Of a stretch of DNA of 21,992 bases, positions 14,732 to 20,481 are shown piece after piece. The DNA is from CAYLMG01 sp964568365 (GTDB lineage: Bacteria > Planctomycetota > Phycisphaerae > Sedimentisphaerales > Anaerobacaceae): assembly GCA_964568365.1 (NCBI GenBank), contig CAZMQF010000024.1, positions 1 through 21,992 of the forward strand, given 5' to 3'. The position numbers were made by a program, and so were the translations under genes. How positions within the stretch are numbered: the first letter of the stretch is position 1; each line of letters starts with the position of its first letter. The notes beneath the pieces were generated by a model. That model was not told where the DNA came from. It saw only the letters and a program-made list of their open reading frames with translations, and did no database searches.

Positions 14732-15436
14732 ATGAAAAAGATTTTTCTCTGTATAGCCTTAATATTTTGTGTGGGTTGCGGTAGACCATTTCAAGTTAAT
14801 ATCAACTCCATTTCTTCCGGCAACTTATTAAGCGGTTCTAAATGCGTCATACTACCATCGGACCCAAATATTGCAGCTGACCAACTTCAGTATAAGGAAT
14901 ACGCCACTTATATAAAACGTGCACTTGAGAAAAATGGGTACGAGGTAACAGATAATAGAGGTGAAGCCCAAGTAGTGGTATTCTTAAATTATGGCATAAG
15001 AAACCCTCATGAAAACCTTTATAACTACAGTACACCTGTCTGGGGACAAACTGGCGTTTCTTCATCATACACAACAGGTACAATCAACAGTTTTGGGAGC
15101 GGAATAGCTTCTTATTCTGGTACGACAACATATACACCACAATATGGAATAACAGGTTATCAATCCCATGTAGGAACACTAATCACTTTTACAAGGTTCC
15201 TCGTTCTTGATGCGTATAATTTGGAAGAGTATAGAAAAACAAACAAAGAAGTTCAGCTCTGGAGGACAACTGCTATAAGCACTGGCTCTTCAGGAGACTT
15301 AAGACTCGTATTTCCTCTTATGGTTGCTGCTTCAACAGAATATATAGGGATAGACACAGGCAAACAGATTGAGATAGTGATATATGAAAATGATAAGAGA
15401 GTACAAGAAATTAGGGGTTTGTTGGAGAAGAAATAA
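14732..15436 (+). CDS. Secreted lipoprotein, DUF4136-like
   Basis: A 234-residue exported protein. Residues 1-15 form a lipoprotein signal (MKKIFLCIALIFCVG) with Cys16 as the likely lipidated residue; the -3 position is Cys rather than Leu, so the lipobox is atypical. The body has an early SGSKCVILPSDPNIAADQLQYKEY segment type, then YIKRALEKNGYEVTD followed by AQVVVFLNYG, recalling DUF4136 and related outer-membrane lipoproteins in which a predicted strand-helix unit precedes a conserved dyad. The central Ser/Thr/Tyr/Gly-rich stretch (YTTGTINSFGSGIASYSGTT) is low-complexity. The frame is open from a TTG at 14705, but the ATG at 14732 directly follows AGAAGG and gives the proper signal peptide. 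It is a single gene with its own promoter. Function is unknown; the DUF4136 link is tentative. Confidence 0.75.
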   Translation: MKKIFLCIALIFCVGCGRPFQVNINSISSGNLLSGSKCVILPSDPNIAADQLQYKEYATYIKRALEKNGYEVTDNRGEAQVVVFLNYGIRNPHENLYNYSTPVWGQTGVSSSYTTGTINSFGSGIASYSGTTTYTPQYGITGYQSHVGTLITFTRFLVLDAYNLEEYRKTNKEVQLWRTTAISTGSSGDLRLVFPLMVAASTEYIGIDTGKQIEIVIYENDKRVQEIRGLLEKK

Positions 15437-15536
15437 ATTGCGGTTGGCAGTAAATGGACAAAATTATAAGACCGCCTGAGGCAGACAAGTTCCAATTATC
15501 GAAGCACGATTTCTAAAACGCTGTTCGCTATCCGCT

Positions 15537-15647
15537 CTAAAGCACTGCCGCCACTGTATTTGACGGCATAGATTTCCCCAAAGCATTTATCGCTTTTACC
15601 CTGTATTCTAATTTACAGCCGGTCGGCTGTTTTGGCAATTTTTTTTG
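15537..15647 (-). pseudogene. 3' relic of a fibronectin type III domain gene (copy 1)
   Basis: On the minus strand an open stretch from an upstream TAA (15650-15648) to TAG (15539-15537) translates as LPKQPTGCKLEYRVKAINAL followed by GKSMPSNTVAAVL. This is the last half of an FN3 domain (L-x-x-x-x-x-x-Y-x-V-x-A-x-N-x-x-G-x-S-x-P-S-N-T) ending in a natural stop. The remainder of the gene is gone. It occupies much of the gap 15437-15855, which otherwise holds a word-repeat block (15657-15712) and the leader of the next gene. A related relic lies at 16927. Confidence 0.75.
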
Positions 15648-15656
15648 TTAAAAAAA

Positions 15657-15712
15657 CAGTGTTAATCTGTGTGAATCCGTGTCTATAACTCTTCGAGTTC
15701 TTCGTGGTCAAC
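15657..15712 (+). repeat. Intergenic word-repeat block R3
   Basis: Contains GTTAATCTGTGTGAATCCGT (15661-15680), GTCTATAACTCTTCGAG, then TTCTTCGTGGTCAAC. These are plus-oriented versions of the phrases in block R1/R2. Confidence 0.8.
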
Positions 15713-15774
15713 TTTTCCTTTGTATCTTGTCAGGCTGGCTTGTAGAATACAATCTAAATAATATCTATTAGATT

Positions 15775-15825
15775 AGCAGCATTTTACTTTGCTGCTCAAA
15801 GAGTTCTAAGCTGAGTTGGCTTAGA
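15775..15825 (+). promoter_or_regulatory. Two consecutive 7-bp hairpins in the leader of the zinc-ribbon gene
   Basis: AGCAGCA (15775-15781) pairs with TGCTGCT (15790-15796), and TCTAAGC (15805-15811) pairs with GCTTAGA (15819-15825). Both lie in the 80 bases before the AAGGAG and ATG of the small gene at 15856. Neither has a T-tail. They could be a structured 5' leader or a regulator-binding site; no known riboswitch class is recognised. Confidence 0.5.
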
Positions 15826-15855
15826 TCGCAAAAAATATGAAAGGAGATAAAGGAA

Positions 15856-16044
15856 ATGGCAGGTAATCCAGAATGTAATAAAGAAGGGCATAAAATGCAT
15901 ATGTGCTCAATGAAGGCCGAAGAGCTCGAGATAAGGGAACCTGAGAAGTACAGGAAACTGACAGAAAATCCCAAATTTAAGTGTGGCAATTGTGGTGCTA
16001 AAGTAAATAACAGTGAAAATGTTTGTGACCCGGTTGAACTATAA
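15856..16044 (+). CDS. Small zinc-ribbon-like protein
   Basis: Sixty-two residues with a strong ribosome-binding region (AAAGGAG nine bases and AAAGGAA directly before the ATG), which supports a real gene. Potential zinc ligands are Cys7, His12 or His15, and Cys17 in the N-terminal half (C-x-KEGHKMHMC), and Cys43, Cys46 and Cys57 in the C-terminal half (KCGNCGAKV then VCDPVEL). The middle (residues 20-40) is a charged helix. CX2C plus a terminal C-x-P-[VI]-x-L resembles small uncharacterised zinc-ribbon proteins of anaerobic bacteria. No function is known to me. It is followed after 23 bases by the Hsp20 relic and preceded by the two leader hairpins. Confidence 0.7.
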   Translation: MAGNPECNKEGHKMHMCSMKAEELEIREPEKYRKLTENPKFKCGNCGAKVNNSENVCDPVEL

Positions 16045-16067
16045 GCAAGAATAAGTTGATTTCTCGT

Positions 16068-16274
16068 ATGAATAAATGTATCTGTCGGGCCACTTGTAGC
16101 CGCATTAGAAAAAGAGTCAGAAATGAGATGGCCCAGCTTCACAATGAAATGGATGGTCTTCTTGGTCGGTTTTTTGGAGATTGGGATTGGCCTGTTTTAG
16201 CCCATACTCATTGGCCGGCATTAAATGTAGCTGAGAACGAGAATAGGTATGTGGTCAAAGCCGAGGGCCGGTAA
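16068..16274 (+). pseudogene. Truncated Hsp20/alpha-crystallin small heat-shock protein
   Basis: Sixty-eight codons from the ATG at 16068 to TAA at 16274. Residues ~20-67 (RNEMAQLHNEMDGLLGRFFG, then WPALNVAENENRYVVKAE) match the N-terminal arm and first beta-strands of sHSPs, where R-x-E-[MI]-x-x-L-x-x-E-M-[DN]-x-L-F-x-x-FFG is followed by W-P-x-[VL]-[DN]-[IV]-x-E-x-x-x-x-Y-V-[VL]-x-A-E-LPG. The protein ends in GR-stop exactly where LPG and the remaining ~90 residues of the alpha-crystallin domain should begin. I found no continuation in the three plus frames of the next 200 bases, so the 3' two-thirds are deleted rather than frameshifted. No chaperone activity is expected. Confidence 0.75.
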
Positions 16275-16472
16275 GAATTGCATACTAACGTAATATTGGT
16301 GAATATGCCGACCAGCCCAAAGCCAACCGTTGGAAGGTACTGATACTTTTTTCTGGACATTTACTGTCATAAGAAGAATAGCTGCTCCGGTTTCAATGCC
16401 TGAAAAGTCTGTATATCTATACTTTGATTTGAATATGGTGCCGTGAGGTAATTAAGAAGTGAAAGGTACATT

Positions 16473-16695
16473 ATGAAGAAAGCAAAAATAATTACTATAG
16501 TTGTTACTTTGCTGCTGGCTCTAATAGGTTTTTCTTCAGAACACACAAGCAGTCGAGACCAAGTTTCTCTTTTTAACCGTAACAATGCCAAGAGTTCTAC
16601 TGCTTTTTGTAACATTCGTATTGGGTTTTGTTGGAGGGCTTATTACTGCCAGCTATGTTTTGCGAAAGCCAGCTAAATCAGAAGAAAATGATTAA
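16473..16695 (+). pseudogene. LapA-domain (DUF1049) membrane protein gene with a single-base frameshift
   Basis: The gene starts with a good ribosome-binding site (AAAGG, 7 bases) and codes MKKAKIITIVVTLLLALI in one frame. From 16528 the next frame continues VFLQNTQAVETKFLF, LTVTMPRVLLLFVTF, then a second helix (VLGFVGGLITASYVL) and RKPAKSEEND before TAA at 16693-16695. Joined by skipping one G of the GG at 16527-16528 they give a 73-residue protein with the LapA/DUF1049 layout: helix, LQN-x-x-x-V-x-x-x-F-LF strand, helix. As written, the first frame ends at 16676 with an unrelated tail. It may be a true pseudogene, a sequencing error beside TTTTT, or less likely programmed +1 frameshifting. 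The second half could also be translated alone from the ATG at 16585. Confidence 0.8.
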
Positions 16696-16710
16696 AGACA
16701 CTATTTCTTG

Positions 16711-16740
16711 GAATAATAGGGGAATAATAGAGAATAATAG
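16711..16740. repeat. Short tandem repeat GAATAATAG x3
   Basis: GAATAATAG begins at 16711, 16722 and 16732, separated by G or A bases, followed by GGGACGTTTACCTATTTTTT. It starts the gene-free stretch 16696-17687, which holds this repeat, word-repeat blocks R4 and R5, an FN3 relic, an AT-rich inverted repeat and a purine-biased segment. Confidence 0.8.
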
Positions 16741-16764
16741 GGGACGTTTACCTATTTTTTTAAC

Positions 16765-16926
16765 ATTTCTCTACACTGTCCGCGGTTAAATATTTTTTTA
16801 ATTCGTGTTAATTCGTGGCTGATTTTTTCTTATGACTTGCGACTTATGACTTTTGACTTATCTCTTTGTGTCTTTGAGCCTTCGTGGTAAATTTTTCTCT
16901 GCTGCCTCGGCGTTCTCTGTGGCAAA
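16765..16926 (+). repeat. Intergenic word-repeat block R4
   Basis: Successive phrases are AATTCGTGTTAATTCGTGGC (16800-16819), TTATGACTTGCGACTTATGA (16830-16849) with CTTTTGACTTA, CTTTGTGTCTTTGAGCCTTC (16864-16883) with GTGGTAAA, and TTCTCTGCTGCCTCGGCGTT (16894-16913) with CTCTGTGG. The block stops next to the FN3 relic stop codon at 16927. Confidence 0.85.
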
Positions 16927-17001
16927 CTATAAAACAACGGAAATCGTATTTGATGGCATACTCTGGCCCGATGAATTAATTGCTTTTACTCGATATTCCG
17001 C
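16927..17001 (-). pseudogene. 3' relic of a fibronectin type III domain gene (copy 2)
   Basis: On the minus strand AEYRVKAINSSGQSMPSNTI, then SVVL and TAG (16929-16927), is the final part of an FN3 domain. It aligns with the relic at 15537 (YRVKAIN..G.SMPSNT...VL-stop) but differs at many third-codon positions, so the two are old paralogous domain ends rather than a recent DNA duplication. Upstream of 17001 the frame stays open to 17139 but the sequence no longer resembles FN3. Confidence 0.75.
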
Positions 17002-17059
17002 GCTACGCGAGAAAGGCGCTATGCAAGAAATTTGAGCAGTTGAGCATTTTAGCAGTGTA

Positions 17060-17283
17060 ACTTGTGCCTTAGGTAATCCGTGTCTCTCGCCATTTTTACT
17101 TATAACTTCTAACTTCTCATTCTCGTCTTCCTCCCTCACTTCATCATTTCTTGTTCCTTGTTCTATATTCGATATTCATTTTCTTCGTGTCTTTTCGTGT
17201 TAATTCGTGGCTCCAAAATCCGTGTAATCCGCGAAATCCGTGGTTTAATTAATAGCTGAACGCTCTACGCTGCACGCTATATA
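17060..17283 (+). repeat. Intergenic word-repeat block R5
   Basis: Contains AGGTAATCCGTGTCTCTCGC (17071-17090), TTATAACTTCTAACTTCTCA (17100-17119), TTCTTCGTGTCTTTTCGTGT (17181-17200) with TAATTCGTGGCT, AATCCGTGTAATCCGCGAAA (17218-17237) with TCCGTGG, and GCTGAACGCTCTACGCTGCA (17255-17274) with CGC. Each phrase is itself an internal repetition of a 7-12 base word. Confidence 0.85.
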
Positions 17284-17310
17284 TCGCTCTCCAACCGCTA
17301 CAACCATCAC

Positions 17311-17505
17311 ATTTTACCTATTTTATAGTATGCCCTATTTTTAGGTACTTTTAAAAAAATGGTGGTCAAAAACCGTTCAAAACCAGTTACTTTCCCGTCA
17401 TTTTCTGTTCATTTCTTATCACTTTTTGTCATTTTCCGGTCATTTTTTGTCCATTTTTGACCGTAATTTAGGGTATATATAACGATTGTACCGATTAGGT
17501 AAAAT
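17311..17505. repeat. AT-rich nested inverted repeat with helically phased T-tracts
   Basis: Three inverted pairs are nested in matching order: ATTTTACCTA (17311-17320) with TAGGTAAAAT (17496-17505), CCCTA (17333-17337) with TAGGG (17469-17473), and GGTCAAAAA (17364-17372) with TTTTTGACC (17454-17462). All centre near 17403-17413. Between them T-tracts begin at 17401, 17412, 17423, 17432, 17443 and 17454, close to one per helical turn, which should bend the DNA. No gene is seen within it. Confidence 0.65.
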
Positions 17506-17687
17506 TGCACCCTCATTTATAAGCCGCAAACAAGCCTCCCTCTCTGAATCCCTCTCCAAAATCCTCAAAATTCCCCCTTTTTTAAAATATCCCGATTCCA
17601 CAAATCCGAATTACCTACTATATATAGGTCAATCAAACTTTTTCTATTTTTTTCATCTGCCTGTTATTTTTATCATAATCCTGTCCC
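17506..17687 (-). other. Purine-biased segment downstream of the arsR-permease operon, possible decayed reading frame
   Basis: The minus strand is strongly purine-rich. Across a frame change at AAAAAAGGGGG (17569-17583 region) it reads DLYIVGNSDLWNRDILKKG and then GILRILERDSEREACLRLIN. I do not recognise a family. Purine-rich strands have few stop codons by chance, so this may not be a former gene. No terminator hairpin is seen after the permease. Confidence 0.25.
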
Positions 17688-18860
17688 TTAAAAAAACGCT
17701 CCGAAAATCTGCCCTGAAATGCAAGCCATAACAATTACCAGCGTTATATAAACCAAAGTTTTTTGTGTCCCCAGAACAGAGCGTATAACAAGCATATTTG
17801 GCAGACTTAATGCCGGCCCTGCAAGTAAAAGTGCAAGAGCAGGTCCTTTGCCCATACCAGCGCCCAAAAGACCCTGCAAAATCGGAACCTCCGTCAGTGT
17901 TGCAAAGTACATAAATGCCCCGGCAACTGCTGCAAAAAGATTTGCACGAATCGAATTACCGCCGACCGCAGCATTAATCCACTTTGAAGGTATAAGGCCT
18001 TGCTGGCCTGGTCTTCCCAGAAGAAAACCTGCGACAAGCACACCGATAAAAAGTAAAGGCAGAATCTGAACCGCAAAGCCCCAAGTTGATTCAGCCCAGT
18101 CCTTAAGCTCACCAGACTTAAACCACAGTGAAAGTGAAATAATCAAAATAAAAACGAATATGCCGGTGACAATCCATTTGATTGAAAAAATTGTATGCCA
18201 CACCTCTGATTGCTCGGCCGGTTTTGTCCAGTTCGCAAAAACTAAAATACCGACCATCGCTGCAAAATAGATTATATTCTTCCATAACGGCCGGGCGCTT
18301 TCTGTTTCAGGCGCCACTGTGCGGCTGCCGGCTTTTACAATCTGTTCCTTGCGATATATCAGGTGCATCAGCAGGCCTATAACAATACTGAAAATAATGG
18401 CACCGACAGCCCTGGCGATTCCAATTTGAAGTCCTAAAACTCTTGCAGTCAAGATTATGGCAAGGATATTTATCGCAGGCCCTGAATACAAAAACGCAGT
18501 TGCAGGCCCCAAGCCTGCTCCCATTTTGTATATCCCTGCAAAAAGCGGCAGGACCGTGCAGGAACAGACCGCAAGTATTGAGCCCGAAACAGAAGCAACG
18601 CCGTAAGCCAAAACTTTATTTGCTTTTGCACCCAGATATTTCATCACCGATGCGCTGCTTAAAAACACCGATACTGCACCGGCTATGAAAAATGCAGGTA
18701 CTAAACACAAAAGGACATGTTCTCTTGCATAGTCTTTTGTAAGCCTTAAAGATTCGCCTAACGCATTATTTAACCTCGGCGAGTCTGTTGGCAGAAAATA
18801 GAAAACTAAAAAAACACCTGTTATCAATGCCGGCTTTTTCCAGTTGCTCTTAAACCACAT
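17688..18860 (-). CDS. ArsP_1-family (DUF318) permease, probable arsenical/metal exporter
   Basis: A 390-residue polytopic membrane protein with about ten helices. The key repeat is LAVCSCTVLPLFAGIYKMGA (residues ~96-115, Cys99 and Cys101) followed by GPATAFLYSGPAINILAI; the second repeat (TLTEVPILQGLLGAGMGKGP then LLLAGPALSLPNMLV) lies near 315-355. This internal duplication with CSC in the first half is typical of ArsP-like permeases, some of which export trivalent organoarsenicals. It differs from the SO_0444-type permease at 11481 in length and lacks its cysteine-rich loop. The ATG at 18860 has AAAGG seven to eight bases upstream and lies 10 bases after arsR, so the two are co-transcribed. 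The substrate is inferred from family and regulator. Confidence 0.87.
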   Translation of the reverse strand: MWFKSNWKKPALITGVFLVFYFLPTDSPRLNNALGESLRLTKDYAREHVLLCLVPAFFIAGAVSVFLSSASVMKYLGAKANKVLAYGVASVSGSILAVCSCTVLPLFAGIYKMGAGLGPATAFLYSGPAINILAIILTARVLGLQIGIARAVGAIIFSIVIGLLMHLIYRKEQIVKAGSRTVAPETESARPLWKNIIYFAAMVGILVFANWTKPAEQSEVWHTIFSIKWIVTGIFVFILIISLSLWFKSGELKDWAESTWGFAVQILPLLFIGVLVAGFLLGRPGQQGLIPSKWINAAVGGNSIRANLFAAVAGAFMYFATLTEVPILQGLLGAGMGKGPALALLLAGPALSLPNMLVIRSVLGTQKTLVYITLVIVMACISGQIFGAFF

Positions 18861-18870
18861 AAAACTACCT

Positions 18871-19200
18871 TTATATTGCTCCGAGTAATTTGCGGTCTTC
18901 TTTAACCTGCTTCTTCAGGACCTCGGTAACACACGAAAGAAAATCCAAGACGCATAGACAGCGGAGTTTATAGATAACCTTCAGTCCTTCCTTTCGATAT
19001 TCGAGAACGCCGGCATTGACCATTATCGATAAGTGTTTTGAGACGTTGGAGCGTTCCGAGCCGACGAATTCGGCTATATCGCAGACGCATTGCTCGCCGT
19101 CCTTTAGGGATTCAGCGATAGCAATCCTCACCGGATGCGCCAAAGCCTTCAAGACAAAGGATTGTTTTTCGTACAGTAATCGCTTCTTTTTGCTAATCAT
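18871..19200 (-). CDS. arsR: ArsR/SmtB-family metalloregulatory repressor
   Basis: A 109-residue winged-helix repressor that leaves DNA on binding As(III) or another soft metal. KALAHPVRIAIAESLKDGEQ (residues ~18-37) is the family's opening, CVCDIAEF (Cys38 and Cys40) the alpha3 metal site of the ELCVCDL type, SERSNVSKHLSIMVNAGVLE the recognition helix, and EGLKVIYKLR the wing. A second CxC (Cys81, Cys83) and Cys90 lie at the C-terminal end and could be extra ligands. The frame is open to 19242, but that part overlaps the operator; the ATG at 19200 has GAGGA eight bases upstream and is chosen. It is the first gene of the arsR-permease operon and probably represses itself. Confidence 0.92.
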   Translation of the reverse strand: MISKKKRLLYEKQSFVLKALAHPVRIAIAESLKDGEQCVCDIAEFVGSERSNVSKHLSIMVNAGVLEYRKEGLKVIYKLRCLCVLDFLSCVTEVLKKQVKEDRKLLGAI

Positions 19201-19218
19201 TTCAAAAATCCTCAATTC

Positions 19219-19250
19219 ATTACTATGTGAATATATACTCACATAGTAAT
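19219..19250. promoter_or_regulatory. ArsR operator, perfect 12-bp inverted repeat
   Basis: ATTACTATGTGA (19219-19230) and TCACATAGTAAT (19239-19250) are exact reverse complements with an 8-base AT spacer. It overlaps the promoter -10 region of arsR and lies 19 bases before its ATG, as expected for autoregulation. ArsR/SmtB sites of this 12-2-12-like AT-rich form are well known. Confidence 0.85.
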
Positions 19251-19273
19251 ATATTGTTCGCTTAAATTGTCAA
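19246..19273 (-). promoter_or_regulatory. Promoter of arsR-permease operon
   Basis: On the minus strand a perfect TTGACA (19273-19268) is followed after 16 bases by TATTAC (19251-19246), which overlaps the outer operator half-site, so bound ArsR would block polymerase. Confidence 0.6.
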
Positions 19274-19321
19274 TCAATTTTTTCCTCGATTTTTTCTTTT
19301 TCTGCAGATAAGATTAAGTAA

Positions 19322-19365
19322 CACGGGCTTCCAGCCCGTGGCAGCACGGCCAAGATGGCCGTGCT
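19322..19365. repeat. REP-like twin hairpin
   Basis: CACGGGCT (19322-19329) pairs with AGCCCGTG (19333-19340) around TCC, and AGCACGGCC (19343-19351) pairs with GGCCGTGCT (19357-19365) around AAGAT. Two adjacent perfect GC-rich stems with no T-tail, just upstream of the reductase gene, resemble REP/BIME-type extragenic palindromes seen in planctomycete genomes. Confidence 0.8.
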
Positions 19366-19385
19366 ACGTTAAAAAGGAGCAGGTT

Positions 19386-20363
19386 ATGAATTACAGAATT
19401 TTCGGCAAGACAGGTTTTAATGCATCAGAAGTCGGTCTGGGCTGCTGGCAAATCGGCTCGTGCTGGGGTAATATCCCTGACGATACCGCTATGAAGATTC
19501 TAAACGCCGCTTACGAAGCAGGCGTAAACTTCTATGATACCGCTGATGTATATGGCAACGGCCGAAGCGAAAAATTTATCGGCTCCTTCTTAAAAGGCAA
19601 AAAAGATATATTCGTCGCAACAAAGGTCGGCAGAAGCGATACCACATATCCCAATAAATATACAGAGAAAAATGTTACAGCCTGTATCGACGGCTCTCTG
19701 AAAAGACTCGGTGTCGATTGCCTCGATCTGGTTCAACTGCACTGTGTTCCGCCGGCACTCTTGCAGCAGGGTGACATCTTCGAGCTAATGCGAAAATTAA
19801 AACAGCAGGGCAAAATAAAAAACTGGGGTGCAAGTGTCGAATCGATGGATGAAGCTTTAACGTGTATGCAGCAGGCTGACTGCGTATCGCTTCAGATTAT
19901 ATTCAATATCTTCCGGCAGAAACCCATTGATACGATTTTCGAGCAGGCCAAAGAAAAAAATATCGCTCTTATAATCAGACTACCCGTAGCATCCGGCCTT
20001 CTGGCAGGTAAATTCACCAAAGATACAAAATTCGGTGAAGACGACCATCGCACATTCAATCGTGACGGCCAGGCCTTCAATGTGGGCGAGACCTTTGCGG
20101 GCCTGCCCTTTGAATTGGGCGTCGATTTAGCCGATGAATTAAAACAATATGTCCCGAAGGGTATGACTATGGCCCAGTTCGCTCTGCGCTGGATTCTGGA
20201 TTACGATGCCGTTTCAGTGATTATCCCCGGCGCAAGCCGGCCGCAGCAGGCTATTGACAATGCAAAGGATTCAGATTTCCCACCGTTGAGTGAAGATTTA
20301 CATGAAAAATTGAAAGACTTTTACGAGCAAAAAGTAAAGTCCCACATCCGCGGTGTCTATTAA
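19386..20363 (+). CDS. Aldo/keto reductase
   Basis: A 325-residue NAD(P)H-dependent oxidoreductase with a TIM-barrel fold. The catalytic tetrad is present: Asp51 and Tyr56 in YDTADVYGNG, Lys80 in VATKVG, His119 in LVQLHC. The C-terminal cofactor loop (IIPGASRPQQAIDN) is typical of the YhdN/IolS-like bacterial group. LGLGCWQIG at the N-terminus matches the family's first strand. The frame is open from 19338, but AAGGAG seven bases before the ATG at 19386 fixes the start; the extension would include the palindromic element. It is a single gene; substrate unknown. A word-repeat block begins three bases after its stop. Confidence 0.93.
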   Translation: MNYRIFGKTGFNASEVGLGCWQIGSCWGNIPDDTAMKILNAAYEAGVNFYDTADVYGNGRSEKFIGSFLKGKKDIFVATKVGRSDTTYPNKYTEKNVTACIDGSLKRLGVDCLDLVQLHCVPPALLQQGDIFELMRKLKQQGKIKNWGASVESMDEALTCMQQADCVSLQIIFNIFRQKPIDTIFEQAKEKNIALIIRLPVASGLLAGKFTKDTKFGEDDHRTFNRDGQAFNVGETFAGLPFELGVDLADELKQYVPKGMTMAQFALRWILDYDAVSVIIPGASRPQQAIDNAKDSDFPPLSEDLHEKLKDFYEQKVKSHIRGVY

Positions 20364-20365
20364 TC

Positions 20366-20481
20366 CGACACAGAGATATTTTCGACACAGATTTACACTG
20401 ATTAACACGGTCTTATTATTAAATCTAAAAACTTTGTGTCTTAGCTCCTTAGTGGTTAATATTTCTCTGCGTAATCCGTGG
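20366..20481. repeat. Intergenic word-repeat block R6, inverted arrangement
   Basis: The left part is minus-oriented: GACACAGAGATATTTTCGAC (20367-20386) and ACACAGATTTACACTGATTA. The right part is plus-oriented: CTTTGTGTCTTAGCTCCTTA (20432-20451) with GTGGTTAATATTTCTCTGC and GTAATCCGTGGC. The block fills the whole gap between the convergent stop codons at 20363 and 20482. Confidence 0.85.

Noticed and set aside
15615..15633. ACAGCC/GGCTGT hairpin followed by TTTT, looking like a terminator for the lipoprotein gene
   Set aside because: The stem is only 6 bp with a 4-base loop and falls inside the FN3 relic coding sequence (codons for QPTGC), so it is better explained as coincidental.
17486..17731. 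An 81-codon plus-strand open frame ending in the permease 3' end
   Set aside because: It overlaps the permease antisense, begins without a ribosome-binding site, and reflects pyrimidine bias of the strand.
19338..19385. N-terminal extension of the aldo/keto reductase
   Set aside because: It translates the twin palindrome; AAGGAG placed before the ATG at 19386 and the family N-terminus fix the later start.
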